Source of the DNA: Sphingobacterium sp.
Lineage (GTDB): Bacteria > Bacteroidota > Bacteroidia > Sphingobacteriales > Sphingobacteriaceae
NCBI GenBank assembly: GCA_031286695.1
Contig: JAITTY010000009.1
Location: 310,001 to 374,000, forward strand
DNA length: 64,000 nt
Direction of reading: 5' to 3'
Position numbers and translations under genes: made by a program. Below are positions 52,940 to 61,992 of the stretch, piece by piece. Every line of letters begins with the position of its first letter. The stretch's first letter is position 1. The notes under the pieces are model-generated. The model was not told the DNA's origin, did no database searches, and was given only the letters and a program-made list of their open reading frames with translations.

Positions 52940-55045
52940 ATGGGATTAATGGGCTTTTTGCGGAACAAAGCCGGTGTCATCTTGACAGCAGCTATGGCTA
53001 TCGCAATTTTAGCATTTTTACTAGGCGATGTCGTTCGAGGAGGGGCTCCTTTTTGGGCGAGACATCAAAATCGTGTAGGGGAAGTCAACGGAACTGAAAT
53101 TGAATATCCTGCGTTCAATCAACAAGTTGAACAAACAGAAGAAATGTTCAAACAACAGATGGGTGGTACTGTTACCCCTCAAATGCGGACATACGCAGTT
53201 CAACAAGTATGGAATCAATTCTTATCAAGAGAGATCTTGAAGAAAGAAATTGAAAAAATCGGTTTGACAGTAGGTGCCAAAGAATTAAATGATCTAGTAC
53301 AAGGACCAAATCCTTCGCCTCAGATCGTACAAGCATTTACCAACCCACAAACGGGACAGTTCGACTCTGGTCAATTGCGTACTTTTATCAGCCAAGTTAA
53401 CACTGCAGGCAACCAACAAGTGGCTCAGCAATGGGAAGCGCTACTTGAAGGGGTAAAAGATGAGCGTTTAAGCAGCAAATATGGCGAATTGCTTTCCAAT
53501 AGCGTATATGTTACCTCCTTGGAGGCAAATGAAGAATACCAAGAGCGCAACAAATTGGCAAACTTCAAATATATCCTTTTAGACTATGCTTCTATTAAAG
53601 ACGCAGATGCTAAATTGACGGATGCTGATTACCAAGAATATTATAATGAACATAAAAACATGTTCAAAACACAAGAGGAGACACGTGCAATTCAATACGT
53701 AACTGTAGATGCAAAACCTCTTGCAAAAGATTCTTTGGCGGTAAAAGAGACAATCAATAAATTGAAACAAGATTTAATTGTTGCAAAAGATGACTCCTTG
53801 TTCGCTTCAATCAACTCAGACAACAAATTTCCATTCACCTATGTAAAAAAGGGACAATTGAGTCCTTCGTTGGATTCCGTTGTGTTCAATGTTGCGGCCG
53901 GAACAACTGTGGGACCTTTCTTGAACAATAACGCATATGAAATCGCAAAAGTTGTTTCGACGATTATCAGTCCTGACTCTGTAAAAGCATCTCATATCCT
54001 ATTGGACCCTGCTGCTGAAGGTGGCGTTGATAAAGCGTTGGCAAAAGCGGATTCGATCAAAGGTCTGATTCAAAAAGGAGACAATTTTGCTGCGCTTGCA
54101 GTTCAGTTCAGCAAAGATCCTGAAAGCAAAACAAATGGTGGTGAACTAGGCACATTGACAAGAGGCCGCATGGCTCCAGATCTTGAAAAGGCAATTTTTG
54201 AAGGAAAAACAGGCGATATCAAAGTTGTAAAATCACAATATGGTGTTCATATCATTAAAATTGAGAAACAAACAGGCAGTTCAAAATACGCGAAAGTTGC
54301 TATCATAGATAAAGTGATCAGCAGCGGAAAAGAAACGCTTAACAATGCACATAGCAAAGCTACAGCATTCTTATCTGCAGCTACGGCACAAAACTTTGCT
54401 CAAGAAGCAAAGAAGCTTGGTCTAGAAGCAAAAACAGCCTCACGCGTAACGGCGATGGATAATGTCCTAGACGGTACCGAAGCTCCACGTGATTTAATTA
54501 AATGGGCTTTCGAAGCTAAAAAAGGTGATGTCTCTGATAGAGTATTTGAGACTGAAACTTCTTATATCCTAGCAAACTTAGTGAACATCCAAGCAAAAGG
54601 AACCCTTTCTTTGGAAGCCGTTAAGAAAGATATAGAACCTGCGGTAAGAAATATGGTTAAAGCGAAAATCTTGAAAGAGAAATTTGACAAGGCTTTAGCA
54701 GGCACTTCTTCTATTGATCAAGTTGCCCAAAAAGTTGGTAAAGCTGCAATTCATGTTGAAAATGTTGTCTTCGCAAATCCAGTTATCCCTGGTGTAGCAT
54801 TAGAAAATTTAGTTGTAGGTACTGTATTTGGACTTCAGCCAAACAAACCTTCTAAAGCTATTGAAGGCAATACAGGAGTATATGTTGTACAAGTAAACGG
54901 TTTTACAAATCCAGCAGCAATTTCGGATATAAACGGACAAAAGAAACAAATGCTTGCAGCAAAAGCACAACGCGCTTGGGGATCTATTTTCCGCGCATTG
55001 CAAGACAAAGCTGAAATCATTGACAATAGAGTGAAATTCTTTTAG
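52940..55045 (+). CDS. PpiD/SurA-like periplasmic peptidyl-prolyl isomerase
   Basis: The 701-residue protein has one N-terminal membrane anchor (residues about 12-30, VILTAAMAIAILAFLLGD), a SurA-N-like chaperone domain (about 45-245, with long helices), a parvulin rotamase domain beginning near VKASHILLDPA (about 345-455, with GGELGTLTRGRM and YGVHIIKI), and a C-terminal region with a second degenerate parvulin-like segment. It helps outer-membrane and secreted proteins fold. It lies downstream of lptC after 294 AT-rich bases without a gene. Confidence 0.92.
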   Translation: MGLMGFLRNKAGVILTAAMAIAILAFLLGDVVRGGAPFWARHQNRVGEVNGTEIEYPAFNQQVEQTEEMFKQQMGGTVTPQMRTYAVQQVWNQFLSREILKKEIEKIGLTVGAKELNDLVQGPNPSPQIVQAFTNPQTGQFDSGQLRTFISQVNTAGNQQVAQQWEALLEGVKDERLSSKYGELLSNSVYVTSLEANEEYQERNKLANFKYILLDYASIKDADAKLTDADYQEYYNEHKNMFKTQEETRAIQYVTVDAKPLAKDSLAVKETINKLKQDLIVAKDDSLFASINSDNKFPFTYVKKGQLSPSLDSVVFNVAAGTTVGPFLNNNAYEIAKVVSTIISPDSVKASHILLDPAAEGGVDKALAKADSIKGLIQKGDNFAALAVQFSKDPESKTNGGELGTLTRGRMAPDLEKAIFEGKTGDIKVVKSQYGVHIIKIEKQTGSSKYAKVAIIDKVISSGKETLNNAHSKATAFLSAATAQNFAQEAKKLGLEAKTASRVTAMDNVLDGTEAPRDLIKWAFEAKKGDVSDRVFETETSYILANLVNIQAKGTLSLEAVKKDIEPAVRNMVKAKILKEKFDKALAGTSSIDQVAQKVGKAAIHVENVVFANPVIPGVALENLVVGTVFGLQPNKPSKAIEGNTGVYVVQVNGFTNPAAISDINGQKKQMLAAKAQRAWGSIFRALQDKAEIIDNRVKFF

Positions 55046-55057
55046 AAGATTTTTAAG

Positions 55058-55065
55058 TAAATTTG
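55058..55065 (+). promoter_or_regulatory. Candidate -7 element just before the terminator hairpin
   Basis: TAAATTTG matches TAnnTTTG. It lies immediately upstream of the hairpin at 55067, so a transcript started here would begin within the hairpin and would be unable to form it. This may serve the DUF2480 gene at 55107. Confidence 0.3.
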
Positions 55066-55066
55066 T

Positions 55067-55097
55067 AGCCGGACGAATTATCGTCCGGCTTTTTTTT
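55067..55097 (+). terminator. Strong terminator after the PpiD-like gene
   Basis: AGCCGGACGA (55067-55076) and TCGTCCGGCT (55081-55090) form a perfect 10-bp GC-rich stem with a 4-base loop, followed by eight T residues. Confidence 0.9.
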
Positions 55098-55106
55098 GAT
55101 GTAAAT

Positions 55107-55628
55107 ATGGATATTCAAACAAATATTGTCAACAAAGTTGCGCAAAGCGGGTTAGTCACTGTTGACTTGGCCGACTACCATCCCAAAGCAGACAATGTAG
55201 TATATGATATTAAGGATAATCTCTTCCATGGTCTAATTCTGAAAGAAAAGGATTTCCGGGAATTCATTAAAACACACGACTGGTCGCAATATACAGACAA
55301 ACATGTCGCCATTACGTGTACAGCCGATGCTATTGTCCCGACATGGGCTTATATGTTATTGGCCAACAAATTGGAGCCCTATGCCCCGACAGTTATTTTT
55401 GGCGATCTAGATGAGTTATTGCGTATTCAGTATGCTGCGGCAATTGAACAGATTGACATGGAACAGTTCAGGGATCAACGTGTGGTTGTGAAAGGTTGTG
55501 GTGATACGTTTATTCCCGAGTCTACATTTGTACAGTTTACGGTAAAACTAAGTAAGGTAGCGAAAAGTATTATGTACGGTGAACCTTGTTCTACAGTTCC
55601 TGTGTTTAAGCGCGCACAGCCTAGATAA
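55107..55628 (+). CDS. DUF2480-family protein
   Basis: The 173-residue cytoplasmic protein (MDIQTNIVNKVAQSGLVTVD; KHVAITCTADAIVPTWAYML; VVVKGCGDTFIPESTF) belongs to the DUF2480 family, which is largely confined to Bacteroidota. The conserved Cys in VKGCGD and the Asp/Trp residues suggest a small-molecule or metal site, but no activity is known. It lies between a strong terminator and the DUF3108 gene. Confidence 0.85.
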   Translation: MDIQTNIVNKVAQSGLVTVDLADYHPKADNVVYDIKDNLFHGLILKEKDFREFIKTHDWSQYTDKHVAITCTADAIVPTWAYMLLANKLEPYAPTVIFGDLDELLRIQYAAAIEQIDMEQFRDQRVVVKGCGDTFIPESTFVQFTVKLSKVAKSIMYGEPCSTVPVFKRAQPR

Positions 55629-55746
55629 ACTTGGTCAAAAGTCAGTATAAGTCACCGTCCATGAGCACTTCATTAACAGCAAAAGTTAAATTTATTTGAA
55701 TGAAATTAACATTTCTTTTTCAAACAAATTTCGTAAACTTACGTAC

Positions 55747-56532
55747 ATGAAACTTATATCGACTTTGCTCCTTTACTTATCCGTTTTAGTAAGTACTGCT
55801 TTTGCTCAAGATTTACCGCATTTAAAAGAATCAGCATTTAAAGGCGGCGAGAAATTAAAATATAAACTCCGTTATGGCTTTATTTCTGCCGCAACGGGAA
55901 CATTAACTGTTGAAGATACTAAGGATGGATCTGGAAATCCCTCCTTTCATTTATACGCTGCCGGTAAAACAGCGGGTGCCTTTGCAATATATACAGTAAG
56001 AAATGAATACAACTCGTATATCAACAGCAAAACATTTTTACCGTATTACTATACGGAGAACATTCGCGAGGGGGGATACAGACGCAATGATAAGGTACGC
56101 TTCAACCAAGAGACAAATACAGTTGTAGGTAATAAAGGAACTTTTAATTCGAAGGTAGATCAGACTTTCGACTTGCTTTCCTCCTATTATTTCGCCCGTA
56201 ATCTAGATCTATCGACTGTTAAACCAGGAGAATCTTTTAAGCTGACTTATTTTTTGAATGATGAGATTGCCACTTTAGGCATACAATATATTGGAATAGA
56301 AAAAATAAAAACAGAATTAGGCACATTAGAATGCCTCAAATTCAGTCCTGAGATTAAACCGGGACGTATCTTTAAAAAAAATAGCAAGCTTTATTTGTGG
56401 GTAACCAATGATGGCAACCGCATTCCGGTCAAAGCCAATGTAGATATTCTAATCGGTTCGGTAACATTGGAATTACTCGAAGCCAGTGGACTAAAATACA
56501 AATTGGGACAAAGAGCAAGCTACTCAAAATAA
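55747..56532 (+). CDS. DUF3108-family exported protein
   Basis: From the ATG at 55747 the 261-residue protein has a signal peptide (to about residue 20, TAFAQ) and a beta-rich DUF3108 domain: FKGGEKLKYKLRYGFISAATG and LGTLECLKFSPEIKPGRIFK, followed by SKLYLWVTNDGNRIPVK. The fold resembles lipid-binding LolA/LppX-type half barrels, so a periplasmic lipid-related role is possible. It precedes the DUF3109 gene by five bases and is probably co-transcribed with it. The longer frame from 55696 adds residues before a perfect signal peptide and is rejected. Confidence 0.88.
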   Translation: MKLISTLLLYLSVLVSTAFAQDLPHLKESAFKGGEKLKYKLRYGFISAATGTLTVEDTKDGSGNPSFHLYAAGKTAGAFAIYTVRNEYNSYINSKTFLPYYYTENIREGGYRRNDKVRFNQETNTVVGNKGTFNSKVDQTFDLLSSYYFARNLDLSTVKPGESFKLTYFLNDEIATLGIQYIGIEKIKTELGTLECLKFSPEIKPGRIFKKNSKLYLWVTNDGNRIPVKANVDILIGSVTLELLEASGLKYKLGQRASYSK

Positions 56533-56537
56533 TTAGA

Positions 56538-57101
56538 ATGATTGAAGTAGGAAATGTATTGGTACACGAAGATCTAATCAACAATGACTTTGTGTGTAAT
56601 TTATCAAAATGTAAAGGAATCTGTTGTATTGAAGGCGATTCAGGCGCTCCTCTATTGGAGAGTGAAAAGGCTATATTGGAGGAGATTTATCCAAAAGTAA
56701 AGCCCTATATGACCGAGAAAGGTATTGAAGCGATTGAAGAGCAAGGGAAGTATGTTGTCGATGTTGATGGCGATCTAACCACCACCTGTGTCGATGGAAA
56801 TAAAGAATGTGCCTATGTGACCTGGGAAAATGGTATTACAAAATGCGCTATCGAAAAAGCTTACGAACTTGGCGAGGTCCATTGGCGCAAACCCGTTTCG
56901 TGTCACCTCTACCCTATCAGAACAACACATTATCCCGAATTCGACGTACTTCACTATGACCGTTGGCATATCTGTAAAGATGCATGCTCATTTGGCAAAG
57001 AATTACAGGTCCCTGTATTTAAATTTTTAAAGGATCCTCTCATCCGCACCTATGGTGAAGAATGGTACAAAAATCTTGAGAAAGCAGTCGAAGAGTTGTA
57101 A
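56538..57101 (+). CDS. DUF3109-family cysteine-rich protein
   Basis: The 187-residue cytoplasmic protein has Cys20, Cys25, Cys29 and Cys30 in VCNLSKCKGICC and further cysteines in TTTCVDGNKECAYV, KCAIEK, SCHLYP and HICKDACSFG. The pattern resembles YkgJ-type proteins that bind zinc or an iron-sulphur cluster. DUF3109 is conserved in Bacteroidota but has no established function. It is in an apparent unit with the DUF3108 gene and is followed by the polyprenyl synthase. Confidence 0.88.
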   Translation: MIEVGNVLVHEDLINNDFVCNLSKCKGICCIEGDSGAPLLESEKAILEEIYPKVKPYMTEKGIEAIEEQGKYVVDVDGDLTTTCVDGNKECAYVTWENGITKCAIEKAYELGEVHWRKPVSCHLYPIRTTHYPEFDVLHYDRWHICKDACSFGKELQVPVFKFLKDPLIRTYGEEWYKNLEKAVEEL

Positions 57102-57151
57102 CAAAATCACTATCTTTAAGCTTTAACTATTTTGGTATTTCACCCCAATTC

Positions 57152-58123
57152 ATGTCAAAATTAAGAGAGATCCAACGCCCTATTGTCCACGAACTTGAGG
57201 CTTTTGAAAAAAAATTCAAAGCTTCAATGAAAAGCTCCGTCCCCTTGTTGGATCGTATTACCCAATACCTGATCAAACGTAAAGGCAAACAAATGCGGCC
57301 TATGTTTGTGTTCTTTTCTGCTGGTATATGCAACGGAATTAATGAATCCACTTACAGAGGGGCTGCTCTCGTAGAATTGCTGCATACCGCCTCACTGGTA
57401 CATGATGATGTGGTGGACAATTCCTACGAACGCAGAGGTTTTTTCTCCATCAATGCATTATGGAAAAATAAAATCGCTGTTTTGGTAGGTGATTTTCTGC
57501 TGTCAAGGGGCCTGCTTCTTTCTGTAAAACATCAGGATTATCACTTACTCAAAATTGTATCAGAAGCTGTTGATCAAATGAGCGAAGGTGAATTGCTTCA
57601 AATCGAAAAGGCCCGTAAACTGGATATTGAAGAGTCTATTTATTTTGAGGTCATCCGAAAGAAAACAGCTTCGCTGATTGCCTCTTGCTGTGCCTGTGGA
57701 TCGGCTTCTTCAAATGCAGATCAGGAAACAATAGATAAGCTCCATCAATTTGGTGAAAAGATCGGAATTGCATTCCAAATCAAGGACGATTTATTCGACT
57801 TTGGGCTAGATGACGTTGGCAAGCCACTCGGCAATGACATCAAAGAGAAGAAAATGACCTTACCGCTAATCTATGCCTTGAATCAAGTGACTTCAAGTGA
57901 AAAGCGAAGGATCATTAATTTGATTAAAAACCATAATGAAGACACACATAAAGTGGCCGAAGTCATTGACTTTGTCCGCCAGAGTGGAGGACTCGAATAC
58001 GCTACAAATAAGATGCTCGAATACCAACAAGATGCTTTCCTGATTTTGGAAGACTTTCCCGACAGTGAATACAAAGCGGGGTTGGAGCAGCTGGTAAAAT
58101 ATACAACAGAAAGAAAAAAATAA
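57152..58123 (+). CDS. Polyprenyl diphosphate synthase
   Basis: The 323-residue all-helical enzyme condenses isopentenyl units to the side chain of menaquinone or a related carrier. The first aspartate-rich motif is at Asp85-Asp89 (HDDVVDNS) and the second is in FQIKDDLFDFG, with GKQMRPMF near the start. Chain length cannot be told reliably by eye. The TerC gene starts one base after its stop, indicating a shared transcript. Confidence 0.94.
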   Translation: MSKLREIQRPIVHELEAFEKKFKASMKSSVPLLDRITQYLIKRKGKQMRPMFVFFSAGICNGINESTYRGAALVELLHTASLVHDDVVDNSYERRGFFSINALWKNKIAVLVGDFLLSRGLLLSVKHQDYHLLKIVSEAVDQMSEGELLQIEKARKLDIEESIYFEVIRKKTASLIASCCACGSASSNADQETIDKLHQFGEKIGIAFQIKDDLFDFGLDDVGKPLGNDIKEKKMTLPLIYALNQVTSSEKRRIINLIKNHNEDTHKVAEVIDFVRQSGGLEYATNKMLEYQQDAFLILEDFPDSEYKAGLEQLVKYTTERKK

Positions 58124-58124
58124 A

Positions 58125-59177
58125 ATGAGTCACGAATTAATGTTTTTTGGCGGATTCCTTATCTTTATTGCACTTATGCTAGCAATAGATCTAGGTTTAT
58201 TCTCCAAAGGCGACAAACCAGTTAGCCTAAAGATGGCTAGCATCATGAGCGCCATCTGGGTCTTATTCTCATTGGGTTTCTATTGGCTTCTTCGTCACTA
58301 TGGGTTTGAATTACACAATATCCATGACTTGGACCACCTTCAAGAAATCATTACCAAACACCACCACGATATTAAAATAATTCCGGGTGATTTAGCCGCC
58401 AGTCTCGAGGTCTATAATAAGAATCTCGGTCTGGAATATCTCACAGGCTATGTTGTAGAATACGCCTTGTCCGTAGACAATATCTTTGTGATGGTCCTAT
58501 TATTCACCTCTTTTGGTATTCCGGAGCGCTATTACCATAAAGTTTTGGTATGGGGAATCTTGGGCGCAATCATTATGCGGTTCTTATTTATTTTCCTTGG
58601 CGCGACCCTTATTGCTAAATTCGGCTGGATCCTCTATGTTTTTGGCGCTTTTCTGGTCTTTACAGGTGTCAAAATGTTTATCAACCGTAATCAGGAAGAA
58701 GAAGTGGATCCACAGAATCATCCAGTTGTTAAATTCGCTTCCCGATACTTTAAGGTAACACCAAAATTAGATGGCGGGCACTTCTTCCATGTAGAAAACG
58801 GAGTGAAATATATGACGCCACTATTTCTTGTACTACTGGTCATAGAATTTACGGATTTGATTTTTGCTGTGGATTCTATCCCTGCCATTTTCTCGGTGAC
58901 CAAAGATGCCTATGTGGTATTTTTCTCCAATATTTTTGCAATCCTCGGATTACGATCTATGTTCTTCCTATTGGTCAACATTATCCACAAATTCCAATAC
59001 CTCAAAGTAGGCTTAGCCTTTTTGCTGGTCTTCATTGGTCTAAAGATGCTGCTGCACCATTGGTTGGCCGAAGTAGGTTTCACAACAACACATTCGCTGA
59101 TCGTTATTGTCGGCATACTTGCATTGAGTATTATTGCTTCACTGGTTTTCCCAAAAAAGGCTGAACCGGCTGATTAA
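58125..59177 (+). CDS. TerC-family membrane protein
   Basis: The 350-residue protein has about nine membrane helices and the TerC signatures LEYLTGYVVEYALSVDNIF and EFTDLIFAVDSIPAIF, each with the paired acidic residues of the family. Recent work on related proteins points to manganese export and to metal loading of secreted proteins; this is known of the family, not shown here. A charged extracytoplasmic loop with His residues (HLQEIITKHHHDIK) at about residues 71-84 could bind metal. It is coupled to the polyprenyl synthase gene. Confidence 0.93.
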   Translation: MSHELMFFGGFLIFIALMLAIDLGLFSKGDKPVSLKMASIMSAIWVLFSLGFYWLLRHYGFELHNIHDLDHLQEIITKHHHDIKIIPGDLAASLEVYNKNLGLEYLTGYVVEYALSVDNIFVMVLLFTSFGIPERYYHKVLVWGILGAIIMRFLFIFLGATLIAKFGWILYVFGAFLVFTGVKMFINRNQEEEVDPQNHPVVKFASRYFKVTPKLDGGHFFHVENGVKYMTPLFLVLLVIEFTDLIFAVDSIPAIFSVTKDAYVVFFSNIFAILGLRSMFFLLVNIIHKFQYLKVGLAFLLVFIGLKMLLHHWLAEVGFTTTHSLIVIVGILALSIIASLVFPKKAEPAD

Positions 59178-59215
59178 GCCAATGCGGCTTAAAAAAATGG
59201 TTTTACTAAAACACA

Positions 59216-59241
59216 ATGGTCAGAAAGAAATTTCTGGCCAT
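59216..59241. terminator. Hairpin after the TerC gene
   Basis: ATGGTCAGAAA (59216-59226) pairs with TTTCTGGCCAT (59231-59241) with one wobble around a GAAA loop. There is only a weak T-tract (TTTCT), so the terminator role is moderate. A smaller TTAAGCC/GGCTTAA hairpin overlaps the stop codon. Confidence 0.45.
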
Positions 59242-59400
59242 TTCTGATCAATATCGCTGCTTTTTAAGTATCCTATTTTCCAGCAGCAGAATAGCAGAAA
59301 AACAGCCAATTTTTAAGAACAATTATTTTACAGAGGAATTTACCTTACTAAATTTTATTTATTTAATTTAGCACCACATTAAATTAACAAAACACTAACA

Positions 59401-60588
59401 ATGAATTGGAATAAAACGATTGTACTAGCCGCATCACTTTTCGCAGCTTCCTTCCAAGTACAAGCACAAGACAATTTGATCAATGCCTTAAAAGCAAATC
59501 AAAATGACAATAGCAAATCCGGATTTACCTTTACTGAAGTTATCAATCTAGGTAACACATCCATCAAAAACCAAGGTTCATCAGGTACTTGTTGGTCCTA
59601 TTCAGGTAATTCTTTCCTGGAGTCAGAAATGATTCGTATGGGTAAAAAACCTGTTGAGATCTCCCAAATTTATACTGCACGCAACACATACTTAGACAAA
59701 GCACGTACTTATGTACGTCTTCACGGAGGATTGTCACTAGGTGAAGGTGGTCAATTCCATGATGTATTGAACTCATTCCGTAAATACGGTACAATGCCAC
59801 AATCGGCTTATACAGGTCTTCACTACGGTACTACACGCAACAACTTTGGTGAAATGACAAATATGTTGGATGCCATGTTAGGTGCAGTAGTAAAAGGTAA
59901 AACATTGACGCCAAACTGGGAGAAAGCCTATACAGCTGCAATGGATTCTTACCTTGGTGAGGTCCCTGAGAAATTTGATTACAATGGTAAATCTTATACA
60001 CCACGCACCTTTGCAGATCAGGTAATTGGTATCAATCCGGATGATTATGTAGGTATCGCTTCTGTAACTGATCACCCTTACTACAGCCAATTCGTATTGT
60101 TGATTCCAGACAACTGGTCATTCGACCGTTTCTATAATGTGAAGATGAATGATTTAACGGATATCATTGACAACGCATTGCAAAAAGGTTATACGGTAGC
60201 TTGGGCAACTGACGTATCAGAAAAAGGTTTCTCTTGGAAAAATGGCGTAGCTTATGTACCCGAAAAACCATTTGAAGAAATGACTGACCAAGAAAAGTCA
60301 ACCATGTTTGTTGGTCCTAAGCCAGAGTTAAAAGTAACAGAAGAAGAAAGACAAAAAGCCTTCGACAACTGGCAAACTACAGATGACCATGGCATGCATA
60401 TCGTAGGGCTTGTCAAAGATCAAAACGGAAAAGAGTATTACATCGTTAAAAACTCTTGGGGCACAACAAATGACTACCACGGTTACTTATATGCATCGAA
60501 AGAATTTGTGCGCTATAAAACAACTTCTTTGATGTTACATAAAGACGGTCTAACAAAAGATTTAAAATCGAAGATAAATATCAAATAA
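59401..60588 (+). CDS. Secreted C1-family cysteine peptidase (bleomycin hydrolase-like)
   Basis: The 395-residue protein has a signal peptide (to about residue 22, VQAQ) and the complete papain-like triad: Cys64 in NQGSSGTCWSYSGNSFLES, His in DDHGMHIVGLVKD, and Asn in VKNSWGTTNDYHGY. The overall length and the large insert between Cys and His fit the bleomycin hydrolase/aminopeptidase C branch, but those are cytoplasmic and this one is exported. It is followed by a terminator and then two thioredoxin-like genes. Confidence 0.92.
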   Translation: MNWNKTIVLAASLFAASFQVQAQDNLINALKANQNDNSKSGFTFTEVINLGNTSIKNQGSSGTCWSYSGNSFLESEMIRMGKKPVEISQIYTARNTYLDKARTYVRLHGGLSLGEGGQFHDVLNSFRKYGTMPQSAYTGLHYGTTRNNFGEMTNMLDAMLGAVVKGKTLTPNWEKAYTAAMDSYLGEVPEKFDYNGKSYTPRTFADQVIGINPDDYVGIASVTDHPYYSQFVLLIPDNWSFDRFYNVKMNDLTDIIDNALQKGYTVAWATDVSEKGFSWKNGVAYVPEKPFEEMTDQEKSTMFVGPKPELKVTEEERQKAFDNWQTTDDHGMHIVGLVKDQNGKEYYIVKNSWGTTNDYHGYLYASKEFVRYKTTSLMLHKDGLTKDLKSKINIK

Positions 60589-60608
60589 GCGATTTATCAG
60601 TCCACGAA

Positions 60609-60644
60609 AACACCTCTGAAATTAATACTTCAGAGGTGTTTTTG
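60609..60644 (+). terminator. Terminator after the C1 peptidase gene
   Basis: AACACCTCTGAA (60609-60620) and TTCAGAGGTGTT (60629-60640) make a perfect 12-bp stem with an 8-base loop, followed by TTTG. Confidence 0.85.
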
Positions 60645-60699
60645 TTTTCAGATTAATTTAATAACTTAAACATAATTATGAATCTTTTGTTGAGTGAGT

Positions 60700-61938
60700 A
60701 TGAGAAGTATAATCGCATTATGCCTTACGATTTTATTCGGGAATTTGGCGCAGGCCCAAACTAAGGGGGTGAAATTTGTAGATGGGTTGAGTTGGAAACA
60801 AGTTAAGGAGCGAGCACAAGCCGAGAACAAGTTTATTTTCGTGGAGCTATTTGCAACCTGGTGTGGCCCCTGTCAATATATGAGCAATGAAATATTCCCT
60901 TTAGAACAGGTTGGACAGCCAATTAACCAGAACTTCATTAGCGTTAGGGTACAAATGGATTCCACAGAGTCCGACAATGCCAATGTCAAAAAGTGGTATG
61001 CCGATGCGCGTACCCTTTCCAATGAATACAATATTCAATCGTTTCCAACATTTCTTATCTTTAATCCCAATGGACAAGCGGTGCATCGTATAGTTGGTGC
61101 AAGTGATGCCCCTGAATTTATCAGTCATGTGATGGATGGGCTCTATCCCGAAACACAGTATTACACGCTGCTAAAAAAATTCGAGAAAAGGCCTCAGGAT
61201 ATTTACACCGCCAAACAGATGCTGAAAGCCGCGAATATCGCCTACGATGAAAATACTGCGCAAAAGGCAGAAAATACCTTAGCAAACTCATTGGGAACGG
61301 ATGAATTATTCAAAAAAGAAAATGTACATATTCTATTGGCTGCCGCTAAATTCACCAACTCCAAAGCCTTTAATCTGATCCGCAACAATAAAGAAAAAAT
61401 TGATATTCTATTAGAATCACCGGGGATTGCCAACCGCACGCTGGCTAATGTTGTCGTCAACGAATTATTTCAGATTAAAATAGATGCCAAACATGAACCC
61501 AACTGGGATAGTTATCAAAATGAACTTGCTGCAAAATATCCAGACATCGATTTTGTCCCGATGTTCAAGAAGATAAAGGCACACTATTACCTTCAGGTGA
61601 AAAATTATGTAGCCATGAAGAATACCATCAATGATTACCTTTCGTCGGAAGATTTTACCCCCCATCAATTAAATACCTTTGCCTGGACGATATTCAACAA
61701 TAGCAGTGATCCTGCCTGTATCGAATCCGCATTAAGCTGGAGCAAAAAATCAATTATTGAAGATCCAAGCAGTGCATTTTTGGATACCTACGCAAATCTA
61801 CTCTATAAGAAAGGAGAAAAAGATAAAGCCCTAAAGTGGCAAAACAAAGCTATTGAAATGGCCAGTGAGGACGATCGTCCGATTTATCAGGAGACACTCG
61901 ACAAAATGATGAAGGGTATAAAGACTTGGGACAACTGA
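60700..61938 (+). CDS. Exported thioredoxin-fold protein with helical C-terminal domain, copy 1
   Basis: From the ATG at 60700 (a GTG two codons upstream is possible) the 412-residue protein has a signal peptide (to about residue 20, AQAQ) and a thioredoxin domain with Cys55 and Cys58 in WCGPCQYM and the cis-proline FPTFLIF. Residues from about 155 to 412 are helical with TPR-like elements near the end (GEKDKALKWQNKAIEMA). It is a close paralogue of the next gene, aligned over the whole length and of the same size. It is expected to reduce or form disulphides in the periplasm. Confidence 0.88.
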   Translation: MRSIIALCLTILFGNLAQAQTKGVKFVDGLSWKQVKERAQAENKFIFVELFATWCGPCQYMSNEIFPLEQVGQPINQNFISVRVQMDSTESDNANVKKWYADARTLSNEYNIQSFPTFLIFNPNGQAVHRIVGASDAPEFISHVMDGLYPETQYYTLLKKFEKRPQDIYTAKQMLKAANIAYDENTAQKAENTLANSLGTDELFKKENVHILLAAAKFTNSKAFNLIRNNKEKIDILLESPGIANRTLANVVVNELFQIKIDAKHEPNWDSYQNELAAKYPDIDFVPMFKKIKAHYYLQVKNYVAMKNTINDYLSSEDFTPHQLNTFAWTIFNNSSDPACIESALSWSKKSIIEDPSSAFLDTYANLLYKKGEKDKALKWQNKAIEMASEDDRPIYQETLDKMMKGIKTWDN

Positions 61939-61992
61939 TGCTATCCTGCACAAAAGCTAACTATTAAATTAAAATTCTAAAATACCAACGTT

